Part shown: positions 42,685 to 51,184 of the stretch, piece by piece
Layout: the number at the start of each line of letters is the position of its first letter
Position numbering within the stretch: the first letter of the stretch is position 1
NCBI GenBank assembly: GCA_048463395.1
Contig: DBFWPL010000021.1
Coordinates: 62,001-126,000, forward strand
From: JAGAJR01 sp048463395
GTDB taxonomy: Bacteria; Pseudomonadota; Alphaproteobacteria; RF32; CAG-239
Direction of reading: 5' to 3'
Length of the DNA stretch: 64,000 nucleotides
Program-made: the position numbers and the translations under genes
Notes under the pieces: model-generated
Told to the model about the DNA's origin: nothing
What the model saw: only the letters and a program-made list of their open reading frames with translations
Database searches by the model: none

Positions 42685-44007
42685 TTATTTGCGTTTTTTA
42701 AATTCGTATTTGGCCAGTTTGCAGAAATCAAGCAGCGGTATTCTAGCCGGACAGGTATAGGCACAGGAACCGCATTCAATACAATCTCTTGCGGACAAGC
42801 GTTTGGCTTCGCTTAAGTCATTTTCCCTAATGCTTCTGGCAATGGCGTATGGCTGAAGCCCTACCGGACAGACCGCAACGCATTTTCCGCAGCGGATACA
42901 GCTTGTTTCGTCCGGTTTATACGCTTCGGATTCCGGAAGAACTAAAATTCCGGATGTCGTTTTGGTAACAGGAGCATCCATGTTGACGATGGCTCTTCCC
43001 ATCATCGGTCCGCCGAAAATAACTTTGCCGACGCTGTTTTCTTTTAATCCGGCTTTATTTATCAGGAAAGAAGCCGGAGTTCCTATTCTGACCCGATAGT
43101 TTGCCGGATTGAGAATATCGTCTCCGCTGACGGTAACAATTCTCTCAAACAACGGTTTATGTTTCATAACAGCTTCATAAACGGCAAAAACCGTTCCGAC
43201 GTTTTGGACAATGCAGCCGATATCAATCGGATGCTTACCGGACGGAACTTCTTTTCCTGTCAATGCTTGTATCAGTTGCCGCTCTCCGCCTTGAGGATAT
43301 TTTGTTTTGCAGACTTGGACATTAACTCCGACATATCTTTTGGTAATTTGTCTTATTATCTCAATTGCCTGAGGTTTGTTTTCGTCGATGGCAATAACGG
43401 CGTTTTGAATTCCCAGAGCTTTGTTGAGAATTTTAGCTCCGATAACGATTTGTTCGGCATTTTCAACCATCAGGCGGTCGTCAGCTGTTAAGTATGGTTC
43501 ACATTCAATCCCGTTAATGATAAGAATTTCGACTTTTTTATCTTCCGGAACGGTGGCTTTTACCGGTGTCGGGAACCCTGCTCCGCCCATGCCGACAATA
43601 CCGGCTCCGCGGATGATTTCAGTAATTTCTTCGGCGTTATACGGGATTTCGGAGACAATATCAGGAGATTTGTCTATGAACGGTTCGAACTCGTCGCCTT
43701 CGACCCGTATGGTAATTACTTGTTCAAGGTAACCGGTTTCACTTTGGATATCTTCAATTTTGATTACTTCGCCGGAGACTGAAGAATGCACATCCGCGGA
43801 GATAATTCCGTCGGCATCGGCAATGAGCGTTCCGGCCTTTACCTTATCTCCTTTTTGTACGAGAATTTTGGCCGGGCTGCCGATATGCTGCTTGATCGGA
43901 ATGAAAACTTCGGAAGGAAGTCCGGCATCGCTTATGGCAACATGAGAGGAAATTTTGTGCTTGTCAGGGTGTATTCCGCCGATGGAAAAGGTTTTTTTAT
44001 TGTTCAT
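42685..44007 (-). CDS. rnfC: Rnf complex subunit RnfC
   Basis: Cytosolic NADH/FMN-binding subunit (440 aa). The central nucleotide- and FMN-binding fold includes GAGIVGMGGAGFPTPVK and NGIECEPYLTADDRLM; two [4Fe-4S] motifs follow near the C-terminus (CIRCGKCVAVCP and CIECGSCAYTCP). No long C-terminal repeat extension of the enterobacterial type is present. It overlaps rnfB by 11 bases. Confidence 0.97.
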   Translation of the reverse strand: MNNKKTFSIGGIHPDKHKISSHVAISDAGLPSEVFIPIKQHIGSPAKILVQKGDKVKAGTLIADADGIISADVHSSVSGEVIKIEDIQSETGYLEQVITIRVEGDEFEPFIDKSPDIVSEIPYNAEEITEIIRGAGIVGMGGAGFPTPVKATVPEDKKVEILIINGIECEPYLTADDRLMVENAEQIVIGAKILNKALGIQNAVIAIDENKPQAIEIIRQITKRYVGVNVQVCKTKYPQGGERQLIQALTGKEVPSGKHPIDIGCIVQNVGTVFAVYEAVMKHKPLFERIVTVSGDDILNPANYRVRIGTPASFLINKAGLKENSVGKVIFGGPMMGRAIVNMDAPVTKTTSGILVLPESEAYKPDETSCIRCGKCVAVCPVGLQPYAIARSIRENDLSEAKRLSARDCIECGSCAYTCPARIPLLDFCKLAKYEFKKRK

Positions 44008-44842
44008 TTTCGTTTACTCCCCTGTTTCCGGTATAGATGATTGCTCCCGTCGGGCAGGCTTCTGCCAGTTTTTGTCCGTATTGTTCCGCCGATACGGTTG
44101 TAGGAATGTAAGACAGATTATTTTCAACTTTGACTTCTTCACAAACCTTTGTGCATTTCATACAAGCAATACAAGCTGCAGAACAGTTCTTGCGGGCAAC
44201 AGCACCTTTTTGGGTATTGCGACAGGCAACATATACCCTCTTCCCGTCTTTTCCTTTGGGCCTGATTTCAAAGAGTTTTCTCGGGCAAATGTTTACGCAG
44301 GCTCCGCATGAAGTGCATTTACTTTCGTCAACCACGGGGATTCCCGTATCTTTGTCAATATGTAAAGCTCCGAATTTGCAAACGTTTACGCAATCGCCAA
44401 AACGCAGGCAGCCATCAGGACATCCGCTGCGACCGACTGAAACTCCGGCGGCAAGGCGGCAGCTTTTCATGCCGCTGTATTCCACTTTGTCAGGAGCGTT
44501 TTGGCAAGTGCCGTTACATCTCAAAACAGCAACGGTGTCTTCTTTTTGTGCCGTCTTTACCCCTTTTAACGCCGCAATTTTTTCCATAACCTTATTGCCG
44601 CCGACAGGACAGAATAATCCGGGAAAGGCAGTTTCATCGGCATTGGTACAGGCTTTGGCAAAATCTCGGCAGCCTGCCTTGCCGCAAGCTCCGCAGTTTG
44701 CGTTCGGTAAAATACTTTCAATTTCGGCAATAAGAGGATTTTCTTCAACAGCGAACTTTTGGGATACAATGTATAAGACAACGGCCGCAATCACAGCGAT
44801 TGTTCCCAAAACCAAAACATTTGAAAAAATCAGGTGAGACAT
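43997..44842 (-). CDS. rnfB: Rnf complex subunit RnfB
   Basis: Ferredoxin-like electron entry subunit (281 aa) with one N-terminal helix. A [4Fe-4S] domain starts at Cys50 (NCGACGKAGC, then Cys78), and several more clusters follow: an additional Cys-rich block (LRCNGTCQN, SCRLAAGVSVGRSGCPDGC), then CTSCGACVNICP and CSAACIACMKCTKVC. This long, Cys-rich C-terminal half is like that of Bacteroidetes and Clostridia rather than the 190-residue enterobacterial form. First rnf gene after rseC. Confidence 0.95.
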   Translation of the reverse strand: MSHLIFSNVLVLGTIAVIAAVVLYIVSQKFAVEENPLIAEIESILPNANCGACGKAGCRDFAKACTNADETAFPGLFCPVGGNKVMEKIAALKGVKTAQKEDTVAVLRCNGTCQNAPDKVEYSGMKSCRLAAGVSVGRSGCPDGCLRFGDCVNVCKFGALHIDKDTGIPVVDESKCTSCGACVNICPRKLFEIRPKGKDGKRVYVACRNTQKGAVARKNCSAACIACMKCTKVCEEVKVENNLSYIPTTVSAEQYGQKLAEACPTGAIIYTGNRGVNENEQ

Positions 44843-44929
44843 TCCGATACTCTTTTTATAATTGTCGTATGAAGTGAAAGTACCATAAAAAAACAGGAAA
44901 CCAATCTTTTTTTACGGATTACACCCAAT

Positions 44930-45349
44930 TTAAAACTCATTTTCGACAATTTTGAAGCGAATTTGTTTTTTGAAATGTTTACGAAACAGAAAAAGTAGCA
45001 GATAGTAAGGAAATATGGAAAGAAAAGAGTATATTCCGGACAATGTTTCGTTCTCCGTTATGAACCATGTTGAGCACAGTGTGGCTAGGACAAGCATTAA
45101 AGGCAGAATATAGGCATAGAAGACTGCCTTCCAACCGGATATTTCGCTCAGAGATACGATAATTTTTTGACCGGGATGGTATTTATCGTTTTTTTGTATT
45201 GGAATTTCAAGAAGTTTGTTCCTACACTCCATTGTCGCACATTGTGTCTGCAGGCTGCATCCGTTGCAGGAGGAACGATTTTGAACCATGGCTTGAAGTA
45301 TGTTACCGTTGGTTTTAATGACGGTTGCCGAACAAAGAATTTCCGCCAT
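44930..45349 (-). CDS. rseC: RseC/MucC-like SoxR-reducing family protein
   Basis: 139-residue protein with a cytosolic Cys cluster (SSCNGCSLQTQC, then C) and two transmembrane helices (about 73-92 and 102-118). In enterics such proteins help Rnf (Rsx) reduce SoxR; in Bacteroidetes one precedes rnfB, as here. It overlaps the apbE stop by one base, so it is part of the rnf transcript. Confidence 0.92.
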   Translation of the reverse strand: MAEILCSATVIKTNGNILQAMVQNRSSCNGCSLQTQCATMECRNKLLEIPIQKNDKYHPGQKIIVSLSEISGWKAVFYAYILPLMLVLATLCSTWFITENETLSGIYSFLSIFPYYLLLFLFRKHFKKQIRFKIVENEF

Positions 45350-46368
45350 TATTGAACTCCTATCAGTTTTTCGGCTTTATTTGAAATCAGCGTTTTTATA
45401 TTATCATTCTTATCCCTGATAAAAAGAATGGCGGCCAGTGAGTTTTGGTTGGCGAATTCTAAAGCTTTGTCTTCTCCCATTTCCATTAAGGCGGTGGCAT
45501 AAGCATCTGCTAAAGTGCAATCTTTGTGAAAAACCGTGGCCGAAGCGATATTATGCTGAGACGGATATCCCGTTTTGGGCGAAATGGTATGGGAATAACG
45601 TTTATTATCAATGATGAAAAAATTTCTGTAATCTCCGGAGGTGGCAACGGCTGAGTTTTTTAAAGTTACGACAAAAGCTGTTTCCACGTCTGCTTGCGTC
45701 GGTTTGGAAACGGCAATATTCCAACCGTCGGTTAAGTCATCCCGTCTGCCGCGGGCAGCTACTTCCCCGCCGATTTCCACAACAAAATCACTATATCCGA
45801 ATTCAGAAAGCATTTCGGTAATACGTTGTACCCCATAGCCTTTGGCAATGGCTGACAAGTTGATATAAATCTCCGGCTGAGATTTTTTCAAACGGGTAAA
45901 GTTCTCTTTAAATTTAACCTTATTGAAGCCGGTATAAGCCAGTACTTTTTTGATTTCTTCTTCATCAGGAGCGGTTTTTGGTGTTCCTGCCCCAAACCCC
46001 CATAAATCTACCAGTTTTCCGACGGTGGGATCAAAACTGCCAAAGCTTTCCTGATAAACGGCGTAGGCTTTTTTCAAAACTTCGGACATTTCGGGAGACA
46101 GCGGCAGCCATTCATTTTGGGTGTTTTGGTTAATCAGAGATAATTCCGATGTGTTGTCAAAGACAGACATTTGCTTGTTTATTGATTCAAGTTCTTCTTT
46201 AACTTTTTTGTTTAACAGATTGTTTTTTATTTTTGTTCTTATTTTGATGTTGTAGTAGGTTCCCATGGTTTTACCGCTGAGAACCACATAGTTATCCCGG
46301 CGTGTTTCAAAATAAAAAAACAAACCGCACAGAATTGCAAATATTGAAATATATTTAAAGAGTCTCAT
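45349..46368 (-). CDS. apbE: FAD:protein FMN transferase ApbE
   Basis: Periplasmic enzyme that transfers FMN from FAD to Thr of RnfG and RnfD. A single N-terminal hydrophobic anchor (YISIFAILCGLFFYF) precedes GKTMGTYYNIKI, NLSAIAKGYGVQRI, VVEIGGEVAARG and SHTISPKTGYPSQ; the Mg-binding end is DCTLADAYATALMEMG. Two ATGs are possible (46386 and 46368); I prefer the latter. First gene of the apbE-rseC-rnfBCDGEA operon, functionally consistent. Confidence 0.94.
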   Translation of the reverse strand: MRLFKYISIFAILCGLFFYFETRRDNYVVLSGKTMGTYYNIKIRTKIKNNLLNKKVKEELESINKQMSVFDNTSELSLINQNTQNEWLPLSPEMSEVLKKAYAVYQESFGSFDPTVGKLVDLWGFGAGTPKTAPDEEEIKKVLAYTGFNKVKFKENFTRLKKSQPEIYINLSAIAKGYGVQRITEMLSEFGYSDFVVEIGGEVAARGRRDDLTDGWNIAVSKPTQADVETAFVVTLKNSAVATSGDYRNFFIIDNKRYSHTISPKTGYPSQHNIASATVFHKDCTLADAYATALMEMGEDKALEFANQNSLAAILFIRDKNDNIKTLISNKAEKLIGVQ

Positions 46369-46433
46369 ATTTATAATCACACCCATTCTATTGTTAATAT
46401 GTATATGAACTTTTTTGCATTTAATTAATTTTG

Positions 46434-46460
46434 TTTTACAATCAACTATATATGTTACAA
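46434..46460 (+). promoter_or_regulatory. Candidate promoter for the CDP-alcohol phosphatidyltransferase gene
   Basis: TTTACA, 15 bases, TACAAT in the 100-bp gap divergent from apbE. The spacing is short, so confidence is low. Confidence 0.3.
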
Positions 46461-46485
46461 TTAACCTTTTGAAAGGTAATTCAAA

Positions 46486-47205
46486 ATGTCAGCTCAGTTA
46501 AAGTTAAAAGATATTATTGATAAAATTAAGCCCGTACAGCTTAAAATCAAGCAATTTTTTGGAAAGACAACAGATTTCTGCCGCAAAGCTCATGACAAGT
46601 CATTGTTGTTAGCTGATGAATCCGGCAAAAAAATGGTTGAAATAGGTATTTCAGCCAATATTGTCAGTATTGTGGGTTTTGTTATAGGTTTATTGGCCAT
46701 TAATTTCCTTTCTCTTGAAAAATACGGATATGCTTTAATCTGTATCATTATTAACCGGATTTTTGACGCTTTGGACGGAGCTATTGCCAGAAACTCAAAA
46801 GTTACGGATTTCGGGGTCTTTTTAGACGCTTCTTTGGATTATATGTTTTATGCCGGTGTTATTTTCGGCTTTGCTCTTGCAAACCCTGAACAAAACGCCA
46901 TTGCCGCCTGCTTCCTGTTGTTTGCTTTTGCTGCGGCGGCCTGCTCTCTTTTGGCTTATGCGGTTATCTCTTACAAAAATAACTTTCATCAGGATTTGAA
47001 AATCGGACAGTCTCCATTCTATCTCGGTGGTTTTGCTCAGGGGTTTGAAACGTTGGTTGCTTTGTTGGTTCTGTGTGTTGTTCCGTCGCTGTTTATGCAG
47101 ATTGCCATCGTTTTGGGTGTTTTAAGTCTGATAAAAGCCTTCAGCGTAATTGTTACGGCATATTACAACTTTGTCATTGCACAACGAGGCAAAAAGAATA
47201 ATTGA
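46486..47205 (+). CDS. CDP-alcohol phosphatidyltransferase
   Basis: Integral membrane enzyme exchanging CMP on a CDP-lipid for an alcohol. The full signature D-x2-D-G-x2-A-R-x8-G-x3-D-x3-D is visible as DALDGAIARN, then G and DASLD. About six helices, 239 aa. The N-terminal 55 residues are an amphipathic Lys-rich extension. GAAAGG lies nine bases before the ATG. It overlaps dsbD by one base (TGATG). Whether the product is phosphatidylglycerophosphate, phosphatidylserine or another head group is not evident. Confidence 0.9.
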   Translation: MSAQLKLKDIIDKIKPVQLKIKQFFGKTTDFCRKAHDKSLLLADESGKKMVEIGISANIVSIVGFVIGLLAINFLSLEKYGYALICIIINRIFDALDGAIARNSKVTDFGVFLDASLDYMFYAGVIFGFALANPEQNAIAACFLLFAFAAAACSLLAYAVISYKNNFHQDLKIGQSPFYLGGFAQGFETLVALLVLCVVPSLFMQIAIVLGVLSLIKAFSVIVTAYYNFVIAQRGKKNN

Positions 47206-48785
47206 TGCTGAAAAAAGCTTTATATGCAACAGCTGTCTTTTTACTGACCGCTTTTATCTTTGCCGGTAAAAGCGGTGCTGTTGTTATAAGTGAAGCAACA
47301 TCCAGAGTTTCGGTCTCTGTTGTCCCCAGTGTCAATCAAATCAATCCGGCGGATAAGTTTAGCATTTTGGTCAAATTTACCATGTTTGACGGTTGGCATA
47401 TCTTGGCTCAAAATCCGGGGGATGTCGGTATGCCGACAACAATTTCCTGGTCTCTTCCCGAAGGATACCGTCTTGTAAATGAAAAATGGAGTTCGTTCAA
47501 AACTTTTGGGGATGATGTTGTTACTCAATATGGTTATGATGATACGGCGGAATATATCATTGACATTATTCCGGCCGTAACAAAAGGTGAAAATGCCGCC
47601 TTTGCCGCGGATATTTCTTGGTTGGCGTGCAATGACGAGTGTTTTCCTGAAAAAGTTCATTTGGAATTTGGTCTTCCGATTACGACTGACACTCCTGAAT
47701 TATCTCAAGATTGGTTGAATTTTACCAGAAATACCGGTCCGAACATTTTGACAATTATGATAATGGCCTTTATCGGCGGGCTTATTTTAAATTTTATGCC
47801 CTGCATTTTTCCTATTCTGACAATTAAGGCGATTTCTTTGGTTCAAAGCCGAAATAATTTGCGGACAATGAAGTTGGAAAGTCTGTTATATTTGCTCGGA
47901 GTGGTCGTTTCTTTTCTTGTCATAGCTTCAATATTGATTTTCCTTCGTTTCCAGGGGGAACATGTCGGTTGGGGTTTCCAACTGCAATCTCCGGTCTTTG
48001 TTGCAATTATGCTGGGAATTTTTATCATTATTTTCCTGATGTTGCTGGATGTGATTAATCTTAAGCCATTGTTTTCCGATAAGTTTGGGTGGATTTCTTC
48101 ATCTCAAAGAAAACTCAATGCTTTTTTGACCGGCTTTTTTGCGGTTTTGATTGCCAGTCCGTGTACGGCTCCGTTTATGGGAATTGCCATCGGTTATGTC
48201 TTATCGCAGCCGGTTTATGTCTATTATCCGGTTTTTCTGTCTTTAGGGGTGGGATATGCTCTGCCGTTTACCTTGATCGGATTTTTCCCTCGTTTTTTGT
48301 ATCGGATGCTGCCCAAACCCGGGAAATGGATGGTTACTTTGAAAAAGTTTTTTGCCGTTCCGGTGTTTTTGACTTGTATTTGGCTGCTTTGGATACTTAA
48401 CAGTCAGGTTCGAGTTGTCTCGGTTCAGCAGGAAAAGACTGTTTCTTCCTTAAATTGGGAAATTTATGATGTTTCCAAGGTATCTTCCTTGGTGGCTGCC
48501 GGAGAACCGGTTTTTATTGATTTTACGGCAAAATGGTGCATTACCTGTTTGGCCAATGAAAGAATGGCTTTGGAAACGGAACGTTTTCGTTTTTTAATAA
48601 AAAACAAGGGAATTCATATCTTTAGAGCTGATTGGACCAATAATGACGGGAATATCACCAAAGCTTTGGAAATGTATGGGAGAAACAGCATTCCTCTTTA
48701 TGTTTATTATAACGGGAAAAGCGGAACATATGTCATTCTTCCTCAGCTTCTGACTCCGGGAATTATTGAAGAATATTTACAATAA
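47205..48785 (+). CDS. dsbD: Thiol:disulfide interchange protein DsbD
   Basis: Carries electrons from cytosolic thioredoxin through the membrane to periplasmic reductases. A signal peptide is followed by an alpha domain (about 25-165) with the Cys pair CNDEC, eight helices with the paired Cys motifs MPCIFP and SPCTAP, and a C-terminal thioredoxin-like gamma domain with AKWCITCLANE near residue 445. All three Cys pairs are present, so it should be active. 526 aa. The ATG overlaps the upstream stop codon. Confidence 0.95.
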   Translation: MLKKALYATAVFLLTAFIFAGKSGAVVISEATSRVSVSVVPSVNQINPADKFSILVKFTMFDGWHILAQNPGDVGMPTTISWSLPEGYRLVNEKWSSFKTFGDDVVTQYGYDDTAEYIIDIIPAVTKGENAAFAADISWLACNDECFPEKVHLEFGLPITTDTPELSQDWLNFTRNTGPNILTIMIMAFIGGLILNFMPCIFPILTIKAISLVQSRNNLRTMKLESLLYLLGVVVSFLVIASILIFLRFQGEHVGWGFQLQSPVFVAIMLGIFIIIFLMLLDVINLKPLFSDKFGWISSSQRKLNAFLTGFFAVLIASPCTAPFMGIAIGYVLSQPVYVYYPVFLSLGVGYALPFTLIGFFPRFLYRMLPKPGKWMVTLKKFFAVPVFLTCIWLLWILNSQVRVVSVQQEKTVSSLNWEIYDVSKVSSLVAAGEPVFIDFTAKWCITCLANERMALETERFRFLIKNKGIHIFRADWTNNDGNITKALEMYGRNSIPLYVYYNGKSGTYVILPQLLTPGIIEEYLQ

Positions 48786-48811
48786 AAAAGGACCTTTACC
48801 GGTCCTTTTTT
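48784..48811. terminator. Terminator after dsbD
   Basis: AAAAAAGGACC (48784-48794) and GGTCCTTTTTT (48801-48811), overlapping the dsbD stop codon; symmetrical, so it also serves the minus-strand AsmA-like gene. Confidence 0.9.
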
Positions 48812-48823
48812 AAGATTAGGTAA

Positions 48824-49609
48824 TTATTTTCCGAATATTCCGATTTCTTTAACGCGGTCTTTTACGCCGCCGACAACATTGTTTAAGTTTTCTTCGGCAA
48901 CGCTTTTTAAGTCGGAGATTTTGCTGTCAACAATAGTTTTTGAAGCCGTACTTAAAATTTTGCTGACAATTTTTGAAATGGTTGTCGCAACACTTTCTCC
49001 GGATTTCTGTTTTTCTTTGCCAATATCTTTCATGTGAATGGTCGGAAGTTTGGCCGAAGCGGAAGCTTTATGGTCTTTCAGTCCGGTAACGGCTTGAATC
49101 TCTCCGTCTTCAATCAATAAGTCTTTAATAATGATTTTCTTGCCGCCGTCTTCTGTTTTTGATGATTTTTCCGTTTTGGCTTCGGTTTCTTTTTTATCTG
49201 AAGGTTGTGAAGCCGTATTCTTGGCTATGTTTTTTTGAATTTCAGAAATATTATTTTGAGTTAAAGACAGCATTTCATAAGTGATAACCGGTTTGCTGAC
49301 TTTTACGCTGTCAATAATGATTGTGTCTCCGGTAAGACTCTTAATATCAACCTTAACAGAAACTCCGTCCAAACTGAAAACATAAGGTGTAGAATAATTT
49401 TTAGGGTTGGCGACAGTGATTTTTTTGATTTCGCCCTCTCCTGACGTGATTTTTAACTTAAAACCTTCCAGATTTACGTCTGTTCCGGTAATTTCACTTC
49501 CGTATTTGTGGACGATTTTTTTGACAATGCTTTCAAATGACGGGGTGAAATAGTAAAAACCGGCAAAAGCGGCTACGACAACACCCAGAAAAATATATTT
49601 TTTTTTCAT
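48824..49609 (-). CDS. AsmA-like membrane-anchored periplasmic protein
   Basis: 261 residues; one N-terminal helix (IFLGVVVAAFAGFYYF) then beta-rich repeats like those of the AsmA/DUF748 proteins (VNLEGFKLKITSGEGEIKKI, VKVDIKSLTGDTIIIDSVKV), and a Lys/Ser-rich linker (about 135-160). The C-terminal third is helical. Related proteins carry lipids between membranes or shape the outer membrane; this small member has no defined function. Follows the HD gene by two bases. Confidence 0.75.
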   Translation of the reverse strand: MKKKYIFLGVVVAAFAGFYYFTPSFESIVKKIVHKYGSEITGTDVNLEGFKLKITSGEGEIKKITVANPKNYSTPYVFSLDGVSVKVDIKSLTGDTIIIDSVKVSKPVITYEMLSLTQNNISEIQKNIAKNTASQPSDKKETEAKTEKSSKTEDGGKKIIIKDLLIEDGEIQAVTGLKDHKASASAKLPTIHMKDIGKEKQKSGESVATTISKIVSKILSTASKTIVDSKISDLKSVAEENLNNVVGGVKDRVKEIGIFGK

Positions 49610-49611
49610 GT

Positions 49612-50442
49612 TTATGATCCTTTAAGTTGATGATAACGAGAGTTTATATAGTTTTTTGTATTTTGTACAATGGTTTCTTGTAATTTTTTATCAGAATTAT
49701 GCTTGTTCAAAAGCGTAAAAAAGCTGTTGAACGGTTCTGTATCCTGCAAAAACTTGAAAGAAGAAGCGTAATTCAGGTCAAAAATCCAACATAATATACT
49801 GATAACACGGTCTGCCAGCGAGCAGACTTCTTTAGTCGGGATAACTTTTTGCTGCAAAAAATAGTTTAGAATATGCGGGGATAAACCTTTATTGACATTT
49901 TCAGGGGTAATATTGTCATAAATGAGTTTATGATATTCTTCGGCTTTCCTGTTAAAAAGATAAAAATTGGCGATTTTATCAGCATCTCTGATTAAAAAAG
50001 TGATTTGTTCAACTTCTTTTTGTAATTCTTTGTCTTGTATTTGCTTATATTCATTATCATCATACAGTTCTTCAATCATGTGTCCGTGGTGCTTTATGGA
50101 CAAGGTTATTCGAACATCGTTATATTCGGGGATGTTTTTAAGAATTTTGCTGCCGAGAATACCGTGGTCGGTATGTTTGTCAGGATTATTATACATGGAT
50201 GTGATTTCGGAAAAACGACCGATGTCATGCAGCAAAACGGCGGTAAGAGCTTTCTTTTTAAGGATTTCAGAAAATTTGTTTAAATAAGGTTCGTGTTTTA
50301 GGATAAAAAGTCCGGCTCCGTAAACTTGTTGGGAATGAATGAGTTTTTCTTGAGCGTAAAGGGCGAAAAGAGAGTCGTTTTTAACCGTTTGGGCACATTT
50401 TTGATAATGTTTCCGTAACAGCTTTTTTTCTTTTTCCAGCAT
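49612..50442 (-). CDS. HD-domain phosphohydrolase
   Basis: 276 residues. HD-superfamily metal ligands are recognisable: His36 (LIHSQQVYGAG), His-Asp in AVLLHDIGRFSEI, SIKHHGHMIEE and IRDADKIANFYLF. The layout is that of one-domain nucleotide phosphohydrolases. GGGGGAGAAT precedes the ATG. It has a 5' region of about 350 bases that forms four large hairpins (see the ncRNA entry), so it may be leader-regulated. Substrate unknown. Confidence 0.85.
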   Translation of the reverse strand: MLEKEKKLLRKHYQKCAQTVKNDSLFALYAQEKLIHSQQVYGAGLFILKHEPYLNKFSEILKKKALTAVLLHDIGRFSEITSMYNNPDKHTDHGILGSKILKNIPEYNDVRITLSIKHHGHMIEELYDDNEYKQIQDKELQKEVEQITFLIRDADKIANFYLFNRKAEEYHKLIYDNITPENVNKGLSPHILNYFLQQKVIPTKEVCSLADRVISILCWIFDLNYASSFKFLQDTEPFNSFFTLLNKHNSDKKLQETIVQNTKNYINSRYHQLKGS

Positions 50443-50489
50443 ATTCTCCCCCTATTTTTTTGTATAAGATATTCAGAAAAAGTTTATTT

Positions 50490-50798
50490 TTGTTTAAAAG
50501 CAAAAAGAGCATCTGCAAATTTATGTTGGAGCATAAACAAGAGATACTCTTTTTGTATTGGTCGGAAGGGTACATGGAAAAATCCTTGTGATTAGCATAC
50601 AATAAAGTATGTCCATGTCCCTCCCGATATATTAAAATCAACAAACTCCTGCTTGAAAGCTGAAAATAACCATTGTAAGGGTTATAGGGTTTGTTGATGA
50701 TGCTGTTTAATACAAAGAAAAAATCTCTGTATAAATAAACGGAATAAATGTAAACAGCATCAACATACTTGTACGTTCAGATAATTATATAAAAACTG
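50490..50798 (-). ncRNA. Candidate structured RNA or long structured leader (four hairpins)
   Basis: Reading on the minus strand from a promoter at 50833-50805, the transcript folds into: hairpin D, an 11-base perfect stem (50761-50751 with 50709-50699) plus an inner ATACA/TGTAT stem; C, a ten-base perfect stem (50698-50689 with 50646-50637) enclosing two small hairpins, a three-way junction; B, stacked stems TCGG/CCGA, GGG/CCC, CATGG/CCATG and CATAC/GTATG (50627-50562); and A, CAAAAAGAG/CTCTTTTTG (50555-50547 with 50509-50501), ending in a U-rich tail. No tmRNA, RNase P, 6S or SRP landmark was recognised. No coding frame of substance overlaps. It may be an independent small RNA or the leader of the HD gene. 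Confidence 0.5.
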
Positions 50799-50804
50799 TT
50801 CTTA

Positions 50805-50833
50805 GTAATATTATGAGTATAGGTATTTGTCAA
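50805..50833 (-). promoter_or_regulatory. Promoter reading into the hairpin region
   Basis: On the minus strand a consensus TTGACA (50833-50828), 17-base spacer and TATTAC (50810-50805). The predicted start point near 50798 is about 35 bases before hairpin D. Confidence 0.5.
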
Positions 50834-50876
50834 GTTGTATTAATTTTACTTTTTTCCTTAATGATGCAAAAAACGC

Positions 50877-50905
50877 TTGCAAAAAAAAACAATGAGGGGT
50901 ATATT
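50877..50905 (+). promoter_or_regulatory. Promoter of tRNA-Lys
   Basis: TTGCAA (50877-50882) and TATATT (50900-50905) with a 17-base spacer, followed by a G/C-containing start region; start point about 18 bases before the tRNA. Confidence 0.6.
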
Positions 50906-50929
50906 CCGCTCTGTTCCGTATTGATTAAC

Positions 50930-51005
50930 GGGTGCGTAGCTCAGTTGGTAGAGCAACTGACTCTTAATCAGTGGGTCTGGGGTTCGAACCCCCACGCACC
51001 TACCA
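50930..51005 (+). tRNA. tRNA-Lys(CUU)
   Basis: 76 bases: acceptor GGGTGCG / CGCACCT, D-stem GCTC/GAGC, anticodon loop CTCTTAA giving CUU, T-arm TGGGG-TTCGAAC-CCCCA, discriminator A, encoded CCA. Confidence 0.97.
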
Positions 51006-51017
51006 TATAATTTAAGG

Positions 51018-51045
51018 AAAGTCCGCTTTATGCGGGCTTTTTTTT
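51018..51045 (+). terminator. Terminator after tRNA-Lys
   Basis: AAAGTCCGC (51018-51026), loop, GCGGGCTTT (51032-51040) followed by T residues. Confidence 0.85.
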
Positions 51046-51046
51046 G

Positions 51047-51076
51047 TGGGGGTTCGAACCCTACGGGTTCGGTCTG
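51047..51076. repeat. Partial copy of the tRNA-Lys T-arm
   Basis: Directly behind the terminator a GGGGTTCGAACCC segment repeats the T-arm of the tRNA, followed by a nested GAACCC-TAC-GGGTTC hairpin. It could be debris of a second tRNA or of a recombination at the tRNA 3' end; no acceptor or CCA remains. Confidence 0.4.
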
Positions 51077-51184
51077 GCTCATGTTTTGTTGGAAAATAGC
51101 TATTTTCTTTATTTAAGATATTTTTAATTTTCTCTTAAATACTATATGTTATATTGTATTTAGTTTTAACTGTGGGAGGTAAAT

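Noticed and set aside
42675..42779. Longer rnfD start overlapping rnfC
   Set aside because: The extra 35 residues are out-of-frame rnfC sequence; the ATG at 42674 has a proper ribosome-binding site.
50381..50644. 87-codon minus-strand frame through the hairpin region
   Set aside because: Overlaps the HD gene start and the stems; composition not protein-like.
50490..50798. tmRNA, RNase P RNA, 6S RNA or SRP RNA
   Set aside because: None of their conserved core sequences was found on either strand.
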